Below are positions 46,492 through 54,423 of a DNA stretch of 64,000 nucleotides, piece after piece. Numbering within the stretch: the first letter of the stretch is position 1; the number at the start of each line of letters is the position of its first letter. Position numbers and translations under genes: made by a program. Origin of the DNA: Planctomycetota bacterium (GTDB lineage Bacteria; Planctomycetota; J058; JAJDCQ01); the NCBI GenBank assembly GCA_029260755.1, contig JAJDCQ010000136.1:35768-99767 (forward strand), given 5' to 3'. The notes beneath the pieces were generated by a model. The model saw only the letters and a list, made by a program, of their open reading frames with translations. It did no database searches and was not told the origin of the DNA.

Positions 46492-48867
46492 ATGATGAAG
46501 CCGGTCTCGCCACCGCCGAGCCCCACCCCCACCCGAGCCGCCGGGTCCGCTCCGGGGGCCTTCGATCAGACCGCCGATCGGCCGGATCAGGTCGGTCCGT
46601 ACCGTCTGGAGCGCGCCATCGGTCGGGGCGGCCAGGCGACCGTCTACCGCGGGCTCCACGTCGAGCTCGAACGCCTCGCGGCGGTGAAGCTCCTCGCCCC
46701 GAAGCTCGCCGACGACGACGAGTACACCGAGCGATTTCACCGTGAGGCGACGCTCTCGGCGCGGCTCGACCATCCGAACATCGTCTCGGTCTACGCCTCG
46801 GGCGTCGAGGCGGGCTGGCACTGGCTTGCGATGGAGCTCGTCGACGGGGAGCCGGTCTCGAGCCTGATCGCCCGCAAGGGGAAGCTTCCGACCGCGCGCG
46901 CGTTCGCCATCGCCGTCGACGTCGCGAGCGCGCTCGACTACGCCGTCCGGCGCGGCGTGCTGCACCGCGACGTGAAGCCGCAGAACGTTCTCCTCGGCGC
47001 GACCGACCCGCGGGCGCGCCTCGCCGACCTCGGCCTGGCGAAGGACCGCAAGGTCGACCGCCGCCTGACCGAGACGGGGATCGTCCTCGGGACGCCACGC
47101 TACATGGCCCCCGAGGTGATCCTCGAGGGGAAGAGCGACGACGTGCGGGCCGACATCTACTCACTCGGGCTGATGCTCTTCGAGATGCTGACCGGTCAGG
47201 TCCCGCTGACCGATCCCACGAGCGCGTTCGCCACGATGATGCGGCACACCCAGGAGGACGTCCCGCCGCCGTCGAGCCTCGAGCCGCGCCTCTCGCCGAC
47301 CGTCGACGTCGTCCTCGGAGCGATGACCGCGCGCGATCCCGCCGGTCGCTACCCGAACGCCGCGGAGCTCGCTCGCGACCTCGAAGCGGTCGGCCGAGGC
47401 GAGGCGCCGAGCCGGCTGCCGCCTCCGGCGCCTGCCCGCGCCGAGGAACCGATCGCCGCCGCCGTCGAGGCCGAGGGTCCCCCGCCCAGCGCTCCGCCCG
47501 GCAAGGCGCGCCCCGGCGACGCCACGGCCATCTCGCGGGTCCGCGTGGCGCTGGTCGCCGTCGCCGTCGGCTTCCTCGGCGTGGCGGTCGCGCTCGGGCT
47601 CGTCCTCGGGCTGGGCGAGGATCCCCTCGGACCGCCGCCGAAGCCGACCACGCCCGACCGCAACACCGCCGCGACGGCACGATCGGCCGCGCCGAGCGCC
47701 GCCGACGCGCCCGAGGCGGAGCCCGGGCCGGCGCCCGATCGCGAGGCCTTCGCGCTCCCGCCGCCTCCCGACACCGCGGGGCGCCCTCCGAGCTCGGCGG
47801 AGATCCAGCGGGCCGTCCAGGTGTTCCGGAAGAGGGTGCCCGACCTCGACGTGCTCGAACGCGCGCTCGCCGCCCGCGCCGACCTCGATCCCGTCGACCG
47901 GCTCGCCTACTGGACGATCGCCGCCCTCGCGCATGCGGGGATCGGCGACCGCGTCGGGTACGACCGCGCCGTCGCCCGCGCCCGGGAGCACGCCGGCCCC
48001 GGAGGCTTCCCCGCGTCCCGAGACACCGCGTTCTGGACGACCGTCGAGCGCCTCCCCGAGGTCATCGCCTCGCTCCTCGACGGGGACGCCACCGTCGACC
48101 TCACCGACGAGCTCCGTCAGGCGATCCTCTTGCTGACCCCGTCGGGCTCGGTCCTCGTCCACGAGGCCCTCGTGAGGCGGCAGCTCGTCCGGACCCTTCG
48201 TGCCGACGCCGCGAACCTCGCGCCTCTTCGCGGTCAGATCCGATCGCTCGCGGACGTCCAGCGCCCCCTCCGTGGGCTCGCCGCCGACGGCGACCCGTTC
48301 GTCGGACGCCTCGTCGATCTGATCGACGAGCTCCGCGCGATCTTTCCCGCGCCTCCGAGCCCCGGCCTGGTCATCGATCCCGCCTCGGCGCTCGGCCGGA
48401 CGATCCTCGAGCCCGATCCCCCGGGCGAATGGGAGGTCGTCGAGGATGGACTCCGGCCGACGAGGAGGTCCGATCCCCTGCGCCAGCTCACCAACGGAGC
48501 GTTCTCGATCTCGATTCCGAGCGCCCTCCGGTTCGGCGCGGTGGAGCTCGACCTGGCGACCCGCCACGCGGCCGTGGCCCGGATCGACATTGCCGACGCC
48601 GCCTCGGTCTACCTCGCCGCCGACGAACGTGGGATCCGCGCCGAGCGAGTCCGCCGGGGCCTCGCCGGGGCCCGGCCGCTACCGACCGAGAGGAAGGTGC
48701 AGCTCGTCATCTCGATGCGATCGACGCCGACGGGCCTCACCCGGATCACCCTCACGGCCGATGGCGAGGAGCTCCTCGACGTGGTGGGCTCCCCGGGAAG
48801 CCGAGGCCTCCGCCTCTTCGCAAACTCCGGAACGACCGTCCACGCCGTCCGGCTCCAGCCGCGCTGA
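46492..48867 (+). CDS. Membrane-anchored Ser/Thr protein kinase with unknown sensor region
   Basis: A 791-aa Hanks-type kinase. Glycine loop IGRGGQATVYRG, ATP lysine in AAVKLL, HRDVKPQN with catalytic D160, a DLG triplet in place of DFG (LADLGLAKD), and APE in YMAPEV. After a Pro/Ala-rich linker comes one transmembrane helix (about 350-374). The extracytoplasmic part begins with a disordered Ala/Pro stretch, then an alpha-helical region (about 435-640) and a beta-rich C-terminal segment (about 645-791) with the look of a jelly-roll ligand-binding sheet. The last part is only a guess. Two adjacent ATGs (46492, 46495) lack a ribosome binding site, and a promoter-like pair ends 5 nt upstream, so translation is probably leaderless. 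Divergent from the MoxR cluster; a functional link is possible but unproven. Confidence 0.9.
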   Translation: MMKPVSPPPSPTPTRAAGSAPGAFDQTADRPDQVGPYRLERAIGRGGQATVYRGLHVELERLAAVKLLAPKLADDDEYTERFHREATLSARLDHPNIVSVYASGVEAGWHWLAMELVDGEPVSSLIARKGKLPTARAFAIAVDVASALDYAVRRGVLHRDVKPQNVLLGATDPRARLADLGLAKDRKVDRRLTETGIVLGTPRYMAPEVILEGKSDDVRADIYSLGLMLFEMLTGQVPLTDPTSAFATMMRHTQEDVPPPSSLEPRLSPTVDVVLGAMTARDPAGRYPNAAELARDLEAVGRGEAPSRLPPPAPARAEEPIAAAVEAEGPPPSAPPGKARPGDATAISRVRVALVAVAVGFLGVAVALGLVLGLGEDPLGPPPKPTTPDRNTAATARSAAPSAADAPEAEPGPAPDREAFALPPPPDTAGRPPSSAEIQRAVQVFRKRVPDLDVLERALAARADLDPVDRLAYWTIAALAHAGIGDRVGYDRAVARAREHAGPGGFPASRDTAFWTTVERLPEVIASLLDGDATVDLTDELRQAILLLTPSGSVLVHEALVRRQLVRTLRADAANLAPLRGQIRSLADVQRPLRGLAADGDPFVGRLVDLIDELRAIFPAPPSPGLVIDPASALGRTILEPDPPGEWEVVEDGLRPTRRSDPLRQLTNGAFSISIPSALRFGAVELDLATRHAAVARIDIADAASVYLAADERGIRAERVRRGLAGARPLPTERKVQLVISMRSTPTGLTRITLTADGEELLDVVGSPGSRGLRLFANSGTTVHAVRLQPR

Positions 48868-48916
48868 TCGAGGACGACCTTGCCCGCGACTCCTCGGGGA
48901 TCGGTCGGTCGCGCAC

Positions 48917-49519
48917 TCAGACCTCCTCCCGCGCCACGAATCGCTCGATCGCCGCCCGCCCGCCCTCGATCAGCGACGTCCCGTCGCCCAGCAGGAGCGC
49001 CTCGAACGGCAGCGCGAGGAGCGCGCGGATCCCCTCGCGGGCCGCCTCGCGATCCGGGATCTTCGCCGCCGGCAGCAGGCGCACCTCGCCGGGCGGGTCG
49101 CCGATCAGCGCGTCGCCGATCAGGAGGGCGTGGCACCACGGCAGGTGGAGCGCCGTCTCGCCCGGCGACTTGCTCGCGGCGACCTCGACCGTCACGAGCC
49201 CGCCCTCGATCGTCATCCCGCCCTCGAACGCCTCGCCCACCTCGACCTCGACGGTCGCGGCGTCGGCCCGATGCATGACGATCGGGATGCCGAGGCGCGC
49301 GGCGTGCGCGGGGGCGGCCCGGACGTGGTTGCGGTTCGTGATGACGATCGCCTCGGGCCGCGGCAGCGCCGCGAGGGCCGCCGCGTCGTCCCCGTCGGCC
49401 GGCGGCGGGTCGACGAGGACGCAGCCCGCCGGCCCGCTCACGTGCCAACCGTTGAAGTGGAGCCGGCGCTCCTCGTCGAAGACGCTCCAGGTGTGGATCC
49501 CGGGGAGGGCCTGTTGCAT
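48917..49519 (-). CDS. MBL-fold metallo-hydrolase-like protein with altered metal motif
   Basis: A 200-aa protein with the metallo-beta-lactamase fold order: NGWHVSGPAGCVLVDPP at the start, then TNRNHVRAAP (61-70) where canonical members have THxHxDH, later H125 in the SPGETALHLP motif and D136 in LLIGDALIGD. Only some of the usual ligands are kept, so it may bind one metal or none, or belong to a small subfamily that uses the NRNH version. It is short for the family (200 versus about 220-300), but both ends look natural. It lies upstream of the convergent kinase stop and follows element D on the minus strand. Substrate unknown. Confidence 0.77.
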   Translation of the reverse strand: MQQALPGIHTWSVFDEERRLHFNGWHVSGPAGCVLVDPPPADGDDAAALAALPRPEAIVITNRNHVRAAPAHAARLGIPIVMHRADAATVEVEVGEAFEGGMTIEGGLVTVEVAASKSPGETALHLPWCHALLIGDALIGDPPGEVRLLPAAKIPDREAAREGIRALLALPFEALLLGDGTSLIEGGRAAIERFVAREEV

Positions 49520-49537
49520 GTCGGTCTAGTCGCTCCG

Positions 49538-49823
49538 CTAGCCCGCATAGGGCATATCAACTCCGCTCAGGTCGATGGAGAGATGGAACCACCGAGGCAC
49601 GGAGGCACGGAGCAGCTTCGGATGATGCCCGGTCTCTTGGCTCCCGTCGCCTCGCGTGACCGAGACCGAGAGGGAGCCATCCCTGGAGCCGGTCGGCTCG
49701 TGCGAGCCGGGACCCGGCGCCCTCAGTCGCTTCTCCGTGTCTCCGTGCCTCCGTGGTGACATCTGCTCGCCGAAGGCGAGCCCATCGGACCTGAGCGAAG
49801 TTGATATCCCATATGCGGGCTAG
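49538..49823 (-). repeat. Element D: 286-bp palindromic element bounded by CTAG
   Basis: Best preserved member of the C/D/E family. Both ends are CTAG followed by CCCGCATA; roughly 40 bp at each end match as inverted repeats with a few mismatches and one indel, including ATATCAACT and CGCTCAGGTC. The inner arms are three 8-nt units on each side (left about 49589-49613, right about 49732-49757). The hairpin GCTCGCC-GAA-GGCGAGC is at 49765-49781. Relative to C and E it lacks about 25 bp near 49630. It fills the gap between the YjbQ stop (49824-49826, directly abutting) and the MBL gene start. No ORF. Confidence 0.87.
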
Positions 49824-50246
49824 CTATTCGCCGATGATCTTGACGAGCACCCGCTTCGGGCGCCGCCCGTCGAACTCGCCGTAGAAGATCTGCTCCCACG
49901 GACCGAAGTCGAGCTTCCCGTCGGTGACCGCGACGACCACCTCCCGCCCCATCACCTGCCGCTTGTGGTGGGCGTCGCCGTTGTCCTCGCCGGTCCGGTT
50001 GTGATGGTAGACCTCCGGGCTCGCGTCGAAGGGCGCGAGCCCCTCGAGCCACCGCTTGTAGTCCTCGTGGAGGCCCGGCTCGTCATCGTTGATGAAGACG
50101 CTCGCCGTGATGTGCATCGCGTTGACGAGGCACAGCCCCTCGATCACGCCGCTGTCGGCGACCTCGCGGTCGATCTCCTCGGTGATGTTCACGAAATCCA
50201 TCCGGGCCGGGACGGTGAACGTCAGATACTTCGTATGGCTCTTCAC
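49824..50246 (-). CDS. YjbQ family protein (UPF0047; thiamine-phosphate-synthase-like)
   Basis: A 140-aa single-domain protein with the full YjbQ signature: HITASVFINDDEPG, YHHNRTGEDNGDAHHKRQVMG, GKLDFGPWEQIFYGEFDG and a terminal VLVKIIG strand. Members form small trimeric beta-folds, and some have weak thiamine phosphate synthase activity; the biological role is not settled. The length matches the family. The start is a GTG at 50246 with AGGAG close upstream. The gene is framed by two copies of the same repeat family, element E upstream and D downstream, both in the same orientation. Its stop codon directly abuts the CTAG end of element D. Confidence 0.92.
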   Translation of the reverse strand: MKSHTKYLTFTVPARMDFVNITEEIDREVADSGVIEGLCLVNAMHITASVFINDDEPGLHEDYKRWLEGLAPFDASPEVYHHNRTGEDNGDAHHKRQVMGREVVVAVTDGKLDFGPWEQIFYGEFDGRRPKRVLVKIIGE

Positions 50247-50264
50247 GACCTCTCCTTCGCTCGG

Positions 50265-50560
50265 CTAGCAGGTGCTGTCAACTTCGATCAGGTCGATGGA
50301 ACCACGGAGGCACGGAGGCACGGAGCAGCTTCGGACTGAGCCAGGTCGCGGAGCGATCCCGCCGCTCCTTCTCTTGGTTCGCGTCGCCTTGCGTGACCAA
50401 GACCCCAGGGAGGCATTCCTGGAGCCGGTCGGCTCGTGCGAGCCGGGATACGGCGCACGCAGTCGCTCCTCCGTGTCTCCGTGCCTCCGTGGTGACATCT
50501 GCTCGCCGAAGGCGAGCCCATCGGCGCCTGAACGAGCTTGATGGCCCCCATGCGGGCTAG
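50265..50560 (-). repeat. Element E: 296-bp palindromic element bounded by CTAG
   Basis: Third member of the C/D/E family. The right end is well conserved (CATGCGGGCTAG). The left end keeps CTAG but has drifted after it (CTAGCAGGTGCTG in place of CTAGCCCGCATAG). Inner arms: three 8-nt units on the left (from about 50291) and three on the right (ending about 50492). The hairpin GCTCGCC-GAA-GGCGAGC is at 50500-50516. It lies between the metallophosphoesterase stop (50557-50559, inside the terminal CTAG) and the YjbQ start, and fills this gap. No ORF. Confidence 0.86.
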
Positions 50561-51258
50561 AGCAGTCCGATGGAGACGCGTCCGCGCGGCCGCGTCTCGA
50601 CGCTGGCCCATCCGGCGTGCCCGCGCTTCCCGGCGCCGGGGTTGAGATAGCTGACGCCTTGGGCGACGTGCGTCCCGCGCGCCTCGTGAACGTGCCCCGA
50701 CAGGACGAGGGCGGGCCGCTCGCGCGCGACGACGCGGGCGACCGCGGGGCTGCCGATGCTCAGGAACCGGAAGGCGCGATCCAGGGTGCCGATCGGCGGC
50801 CCGTGCACGACGAGGACGACCGGGCGCGCCTCGCTCCCGTTCGGCCAGAGGGCGGCGAGGCGTCGCTCGATCTCGTCGTCCTCGGTCGTGAACCGCCCGT
50901 GGAAGGGGGTCGGCTTCGTTCCGCCGAAGCCGACCAGGTCGAGCCCGCCGAAGCGGATCCTCCGGTCGTGGAGACCCCGGGCGCCGGCCGCCTCGATCTC
51001 CTCGAGGATCGCCGGCGGGTCGACGTTGCCCGGGATCGCGAAGACGGGCTGGGGCAGCCGCGGGCAGAGCTCGGCGAGGAAGCCGGGCGGCTTCCCGAGG
51101 TGGCTCAGGTCGCCGCACAGGATCGTCGCGTCGGCGGCGCCATCGGGGATCCGCTCGGCCTGGAGCGGCAGCTCGTCGATCGCCCGGCGGTTGCCGTGGA
51201 GGTCGCTCGCCACGAAGAAGCGAACGACCGGCGGGATCGGGTCGGCGTCGAGCGACAA
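50557..51258 (-). CDS. Calcineurin-like metallophosphoesterase
   Basis: A 233-aa metal-dependent phosphoesterase. The family motifs are all present: ASDLHGN (D19, H21), CGDLSH (D50), PGNVD (N78), VVHGPP and SGHVHEA, giving the expected two-metal centre. The short length and lack of extra domains resemble small cytosolic phosphoesterases of the YfcE/serine-phosphatase-like type; the substrate cannot be told. I used the TTG at 51258 because GGAGG lies 9 nt upstream and no ATG or GTG precedes the first motif. The terminal residues end at a TAG contained in the CTAG of element E, so the repeat defines the C terminus. A 185-bp divergent gap separates it from the KptA-NUDIX gene. Confidence 0.88.
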   Translation of the reverse strand: MSLDADPIPPVVRFFVASDLHGNRRAIDELPLQAERIPDGAADATILCGDLSHLGKPPGFLAELCPRLPQPVFAIPGNVDPPAILEEIEAAGARGLHDRRIRFGGLDLVGFGGTKPTPFHGRFTTEDDEIERRLAALWPNGSEARPVVLVVHGPPIGTLDRAFRFLSIGSPAVARVVARERPALVLSGHVHEARGTHVAQGVSYLNPGAGKRGHAGWASVETRPRGRVSIGLL

Positions 51259-51405
51259 GCGACGGAGCCTCCGGGCGGACGGTCGGGGCGGCGAGGATCC
51301 CCGGCCGTCCCGGTCGGAGCGGCTCGAGAGCGGCCCCGGACGGGCCCCGGCCCGAGAGGATACCCCGGAGCGAGGGTCGCGCGCGACGCGGGCGCGACCC
51401 GCGAC

Positions 51406-51434
51406 GTGACGCCCGCCTCGGGTTTTGGCACAAT
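51406..51434 (+). promoter_or_regulatory. Predicted promoter of the KptA-NUDIX gene (GTGACG, extended -10 TGGCACAAT)
   Basis: GTGACG at 51406-51411 and CACAAT at 51429-51434 are 17 bp apart, with TG-N directly before the -10. The ATG at 51444 follows 9 nt later, which supports this start over an in-frame ATG at 51462. Confidence 0.45.
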
Positions 51435-51443
51435 GAGAAATCC

Positions 51444-52631
51444 ATGAGGGTTAGGGCGGAGATGACCGACCCCGAAGAGCTGCCCGATCTCGACGACGAA
51501 GGCGCCCCGACCTCGGGTCGGGGCCGGCGCCGGGACCCCGCCCCCGAGACGCGCCTCTCGCGGCTGCTCGCCTACGTCCTCCGGCATCGCCCCGACGCGA
51601 TCGAGGTCCACCCCGACAGCCAGGGCTGGGTCCGGGTCGCCGAGCTCGTCGAGGCGATCACCGCCCACCGCCGGCTCGGCTTCCCGGTCGACGAGGCCTT
51701 CCTCGAGCGCGTCGTCGAGAGCGATCCCCGCCGTCGCTTCGAGATCGACCGCACCGCCGACGAGGAAGGACCGCGCAGCATCCGGGCCCGCTACGGCCAC
51801 ACTTTCGCCGGCACCCGCACCGCCGGCGAGGCGCTCAACCCCGCGAACCTCCCCGAGTTCCTCTTCGTCGCCGCGACCCGGAGCGAGCTCCAGCGGGTGC
51901 TGGGCGGCAGCCGGGTGACGCCGATCACCGAGGACGTCGACAGCAGCGTCGAGCTCGTCCCGAGTCACGGGCGCGCCCTCAAGCTCGCCCAGGCGAAGGC
52001 GCGCGACACCGAGGACGAGCCGTGTGTCCTCGTGATCGACGCCGCCCGCGCGGCGCGCGCCGGCGAGGCGATGTTCTGCCGCGGCGACGGCGACAGCTAC
52101 CTCGCGCCGAGCGTCCCTCGCTCGTACGTCTTCAACGCGCGGCGCGGCTTCCGCGAGCAGCACAGCGCCGGCGGCGTCGTCGTGCGAGGCGAGGGCGACC
52201 AGGCCGAGGTTCTGCTGATCGCGACGAGTCGAAGCCGCGGAGCCCGCTCCGCCGCGGGACGCCGCACCCGCGGGCGCGAGCGCTGGGAGCTGCCGAAGGG
52301 AAAGATCAACCCGGGCGAGGATCCGACCGACACGGCCGTGCGCGAGATCCGCGAGGAGACCGGCATCACCGCCAACCTGAAGCTCGGGCCGTTCGTCGGC
52401 GAGATCTACTACGGCTTCCGCGTCCCCGAAGGCGTGCCGATCTTCAAGACGGTCTACTACTGGGTCGTCCGCTGCCTCGACGACGGCGACGACGCCCTCC
52501 TCCGCCCCGCCCGCGACGAGGGCCTCGTCGCGGTCGAGTGGGTGCCCGCCCACCAGGCGATCGCCCGGGTCGCCTACGGAAACCTGCGCCCGATCGTCGA
52601 GCGCGCGTGCGAGATCCTCGACCTCGGATGA
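51444..52631 (+). CDS. Fusion of a diverged KptA/Tpt1-like domain and a NUDIX hydrolase
   Basis: A 395-aa two-domain protein. Residues about 37-230 follow the RNA 2'-phosphotransferase layout: LLAYVLRHRP (R47, H48), GWVRVAELV, RRRFEID, IRARYGHT (R114, H119) and a C-terminal FCRGDGDSYLAPSVPRSYV strand. However, the HGT motif reads AAT and the HVH motif is not recognisable, so the NAD-dependent activity may be changed or lost. Residues about 240-390 are a NUDIX domain with a perfect box: G286, E292, R300, E301, E304, E305, G307. Free KptA releases ADP-ribose 1'',2''-cyclic phosphate, and NUDIX enzymes split nucleoside diphosphate linkages, so the fusion may act on a related NAD-derived or RNA-end substrate; this is inference. 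It overlaps the next gene by ATGA. Confidence 0.83.
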   Translation: MRVRAEMTDPEELPDLDDEGAPTSGRGRRRDPAPETRLSRLLAYVLRHRPDAIEVHPDSQGWVRVAELVEAITAHRRLGFPVDEAFLERVVESDPRRRFEIDRTADEEGPRSIRARYGHTFAGTRTAGEALNPANLPEFLFVAATRSELQRVLGGSRVTPITEDVDSSVELVPSHGRALKLAQAKARDTEDEPCVLVIDAARAARAGEAMFCRGDGDSYLAPSVPRSYVFNARRGFREQHSAGGVVVRGEGDQAEVLLIATSRSRGARSAAGRRTRGRERWELPKGKINPGEDPTDTAVREIREETGITANLKLGPFVGEIYYGFRVPEGVPIFKTVYYWVVRCLDDGDDALLRPARDEGLVAVEWVPAHQAIARVAYGNLRPIVERACEILDLG

Positions 52632-54403
52632 GCGGCGCCGCGCGAGACCGACGCCGCATCGCGATCGGCGCCGCCGCGATCGCGATCGTCGCGTTCGCCG
52701 CGATCCTGGCCGCACCGCTCACCCCGGCGGTCGCGCAGGAGAGCGCGCCTTCCGAGCCCGACCCCGCGACGCCCGAGGACGATCCGCTGCCGTCGGTCGC
52801 GCGCGGCCTCTTCCTCGAGAAGGTCGCCGGCGACCTCGACGCGGCCGCGGCCGTCTACGAGGCGCTCGCGGCCCGGGCCGGGCACGCCACGCCCGAGCGA
52901 GGGGACGCGCTCCTCCGGCTCGCCTCGTGCCTCCACAAGCTCGGCCGCACCGCGGCGGCGCGCGAGGCGATCGGCGAGATCCGCCGGGAGACCCTCCCCG
53001 AGACGCCGCTCCATCGCCGCGCCGACGCCCTCCGCCGTCGCATCATCGATGAGGAGGCGGCCGCCGCGGCGATCCCGCCGCGCCCCGAGGATGGCGGCGG
53101 AGAGACCGGCGACGCCGCGCCCGGCGCCGCCCGCCCGCGCGCCGCCGAGCTCGGCCCCCTCGCCGGCGGCCCGTTCGCGGCGGCGATCCCGTCGGCGGGC
53201 TCGGAGGGCGCCGCGCCCCCGAGCGCCGCGACGCCCGGGGCCGGCGATGCGACCGAACCCGCCAGCGCCGCCGACCTCGCGGGCGGCGCCGCGCCGAGCG
53301 CCGACGGCCCGACCGCGGGGATGCTCGTTCCACGCGAGCTCGGCGTCGTCCTCGGCGTCTGGCGCGAGACCGACCGCCTCCTCCTCGACTTCGCCGGACG
53401 GAGCGGGCTGCGCGAGGGCGACCTCGTGGCGATCTACCGCGGCCGCGCCCTGGTCGCCGTCGCCGAGATCCTCGAGAGCCACCTCGACATCGTCGGCGCG
53501 CAGCTCGTCCTCGAGCGACGCCCCGTCCGCCGCGGCGACGTCGTCGCGGTCGGTCCGCACCCGCCATCTCCCGCGGCCGGGTCCCGCCTCCTCGAGCCCT
53601 TCCCCGACGAGGACGAGGTGCGCCGCCGCCTCGCCACGCTCGAGGGCGACGTCGAGGGCGCGCCGCCGGCCGGCGCGGCGCCCGGCGATCCGATCGACGC
53701 CGACGAGGTCGCCCGCGCGATCGAGGAGCTCTACCGCGAGCGACGCCGGACCCTCCAGGTCGAGGTGATGGCGATCGGCAGCGGCGATCCGCCGCTCGAC
53801 GGCCTCGAGCTGCCGTGGCGGTTGACCGAGAACCTCGACGGCGAGCAGGAGGGCGCCTCGCCGGGGCAGCTCGTGATCGCCGTCCTCGGCCCCGTCGAGG
53901 AGGGGCTGGTCGACGCCCGGATCGCGACCTCCCCCACCCTCACCGTCGAGGGCCACTCCCGGGCGGAGATCTCGAACGGGCGCCGCGGCCAGCTCGAGAT
54001 CGGCACCTACGACGCCTACCAGGCGCGCGGCCCGAAGGACGAGCCGACCCGGCGCGACGACGCCGAGCGCCCCGCAGGCGTCGGCGGCCCGGGCGTCCCC
54101 CGGATGGGGCGCGTCTTCGTGGGCGTCCGGGTGACCGTCCGGCCGATCCTGACGGACGAGGACGAGCGCGTCCGGTGCGAGCTCCGCCTCGAGACGGTGA
54201 CCGCCGGAACCGCCCGCAAGTTCCCGAGCGCGGAGCGGGTGCTGGTCGTCCCCGACGTGGCGGTCACCCGCGCCCGCTGCCGGGCCGGGTTCGAGCTGCC
54301 CTCGCGCGTGGTGATCGGCGGGCTCTCGAATCCGTTCTCGACGCGCGCGCAGACGCCCGACCTGTTCCTGATCGTCCGGGTGAGCCTGCGCGAGAAGGAC
54401 TGA
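52628..54403 (+). CDS. Secreted protein with TPR-like region and beta-rich (possibly secretin-related) C terminus
   Basis: A 591-aa exported protein. The signal peptide (about 10-37) ends at AVAQES. A helical TPR-like segment (about 55-140) is followed by a long Ala/Gly/Pro linker, a short repeated segment resembling flagellar LysM/SAF-type turns (REGDLVAIYRGRALVAVAEI and VRRGDVVAVG, about 255-315), and a beta-rich domain from about 370 to the end. The last part (GRVFVGVRVTVRPILTDE, RVLVVPDVAVT, LFLIVRVSLREKD) has the strand pattern of secretin C-terminal domains, but is too diverged to assert. The ATG overlaps the KptA-NUDIX stop (ATGA), so the two are co-translated. Role unknown. Confidence 0.72.
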   Translation: MSGAARDRRRIAIGAAAIAIVAFAAILAAPLTPAVAQESAPSEPDPATPEDDPLPSVARGLFLEKVAGDLDAAAAVYEALAARAGHATPERGDALLRLASCLHKLGRTAAAREAIGEIRRETLPETPLHRRADALRRRIIDEEAAAAAIPPRPEDGGGETGDAAPGAARPRAAELGPLAGGPFAAAIPSAGSEGAAPPSAATPGAGDATEPASAADLAGGAAPSADGPTAGMLVPRELGVVLGVWRETDRLLLDFAGRSGLREGDLVAIYRGRALVAVAEILESHLDIVGAQLVLERRPVRRGDVVAVGPHPPSPAAGSRLLEPFPDEDEVRRRLATLEGDVEGAPPAGAAPGDPIDADEVARAIEELYRERRRTLQVEVMAIGSGDPPLDGLELPWRLTENLDGEQEGASPGQLVIAVLGPVEEGLVDARIATSPTLTVEGHSRAEISNGRRGQLEIGTYDAYQARGPKDEPTRRDDAERPAGVGGPGVPRMGRVFVGVRVTVRPILTDEDERVRCELRLETVTAGTARKFPSAERVLVVPDVAVTRARCRAGFELPSRVVIGGLSNPFSTRAQTPDLFLIVRVSLREKD

Positions 54404-54423
54404 CTCCTCGCCAGGAGCAAGAC

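Noticed and set aside
49538..50560. Elements D and E as integron attC sites
   Set aside because: They are palindromic and lie at gene ends, but at 286-296 bp they are long, have no RYYYAAC/GTTRRRY core pair and no integrase is nearby.
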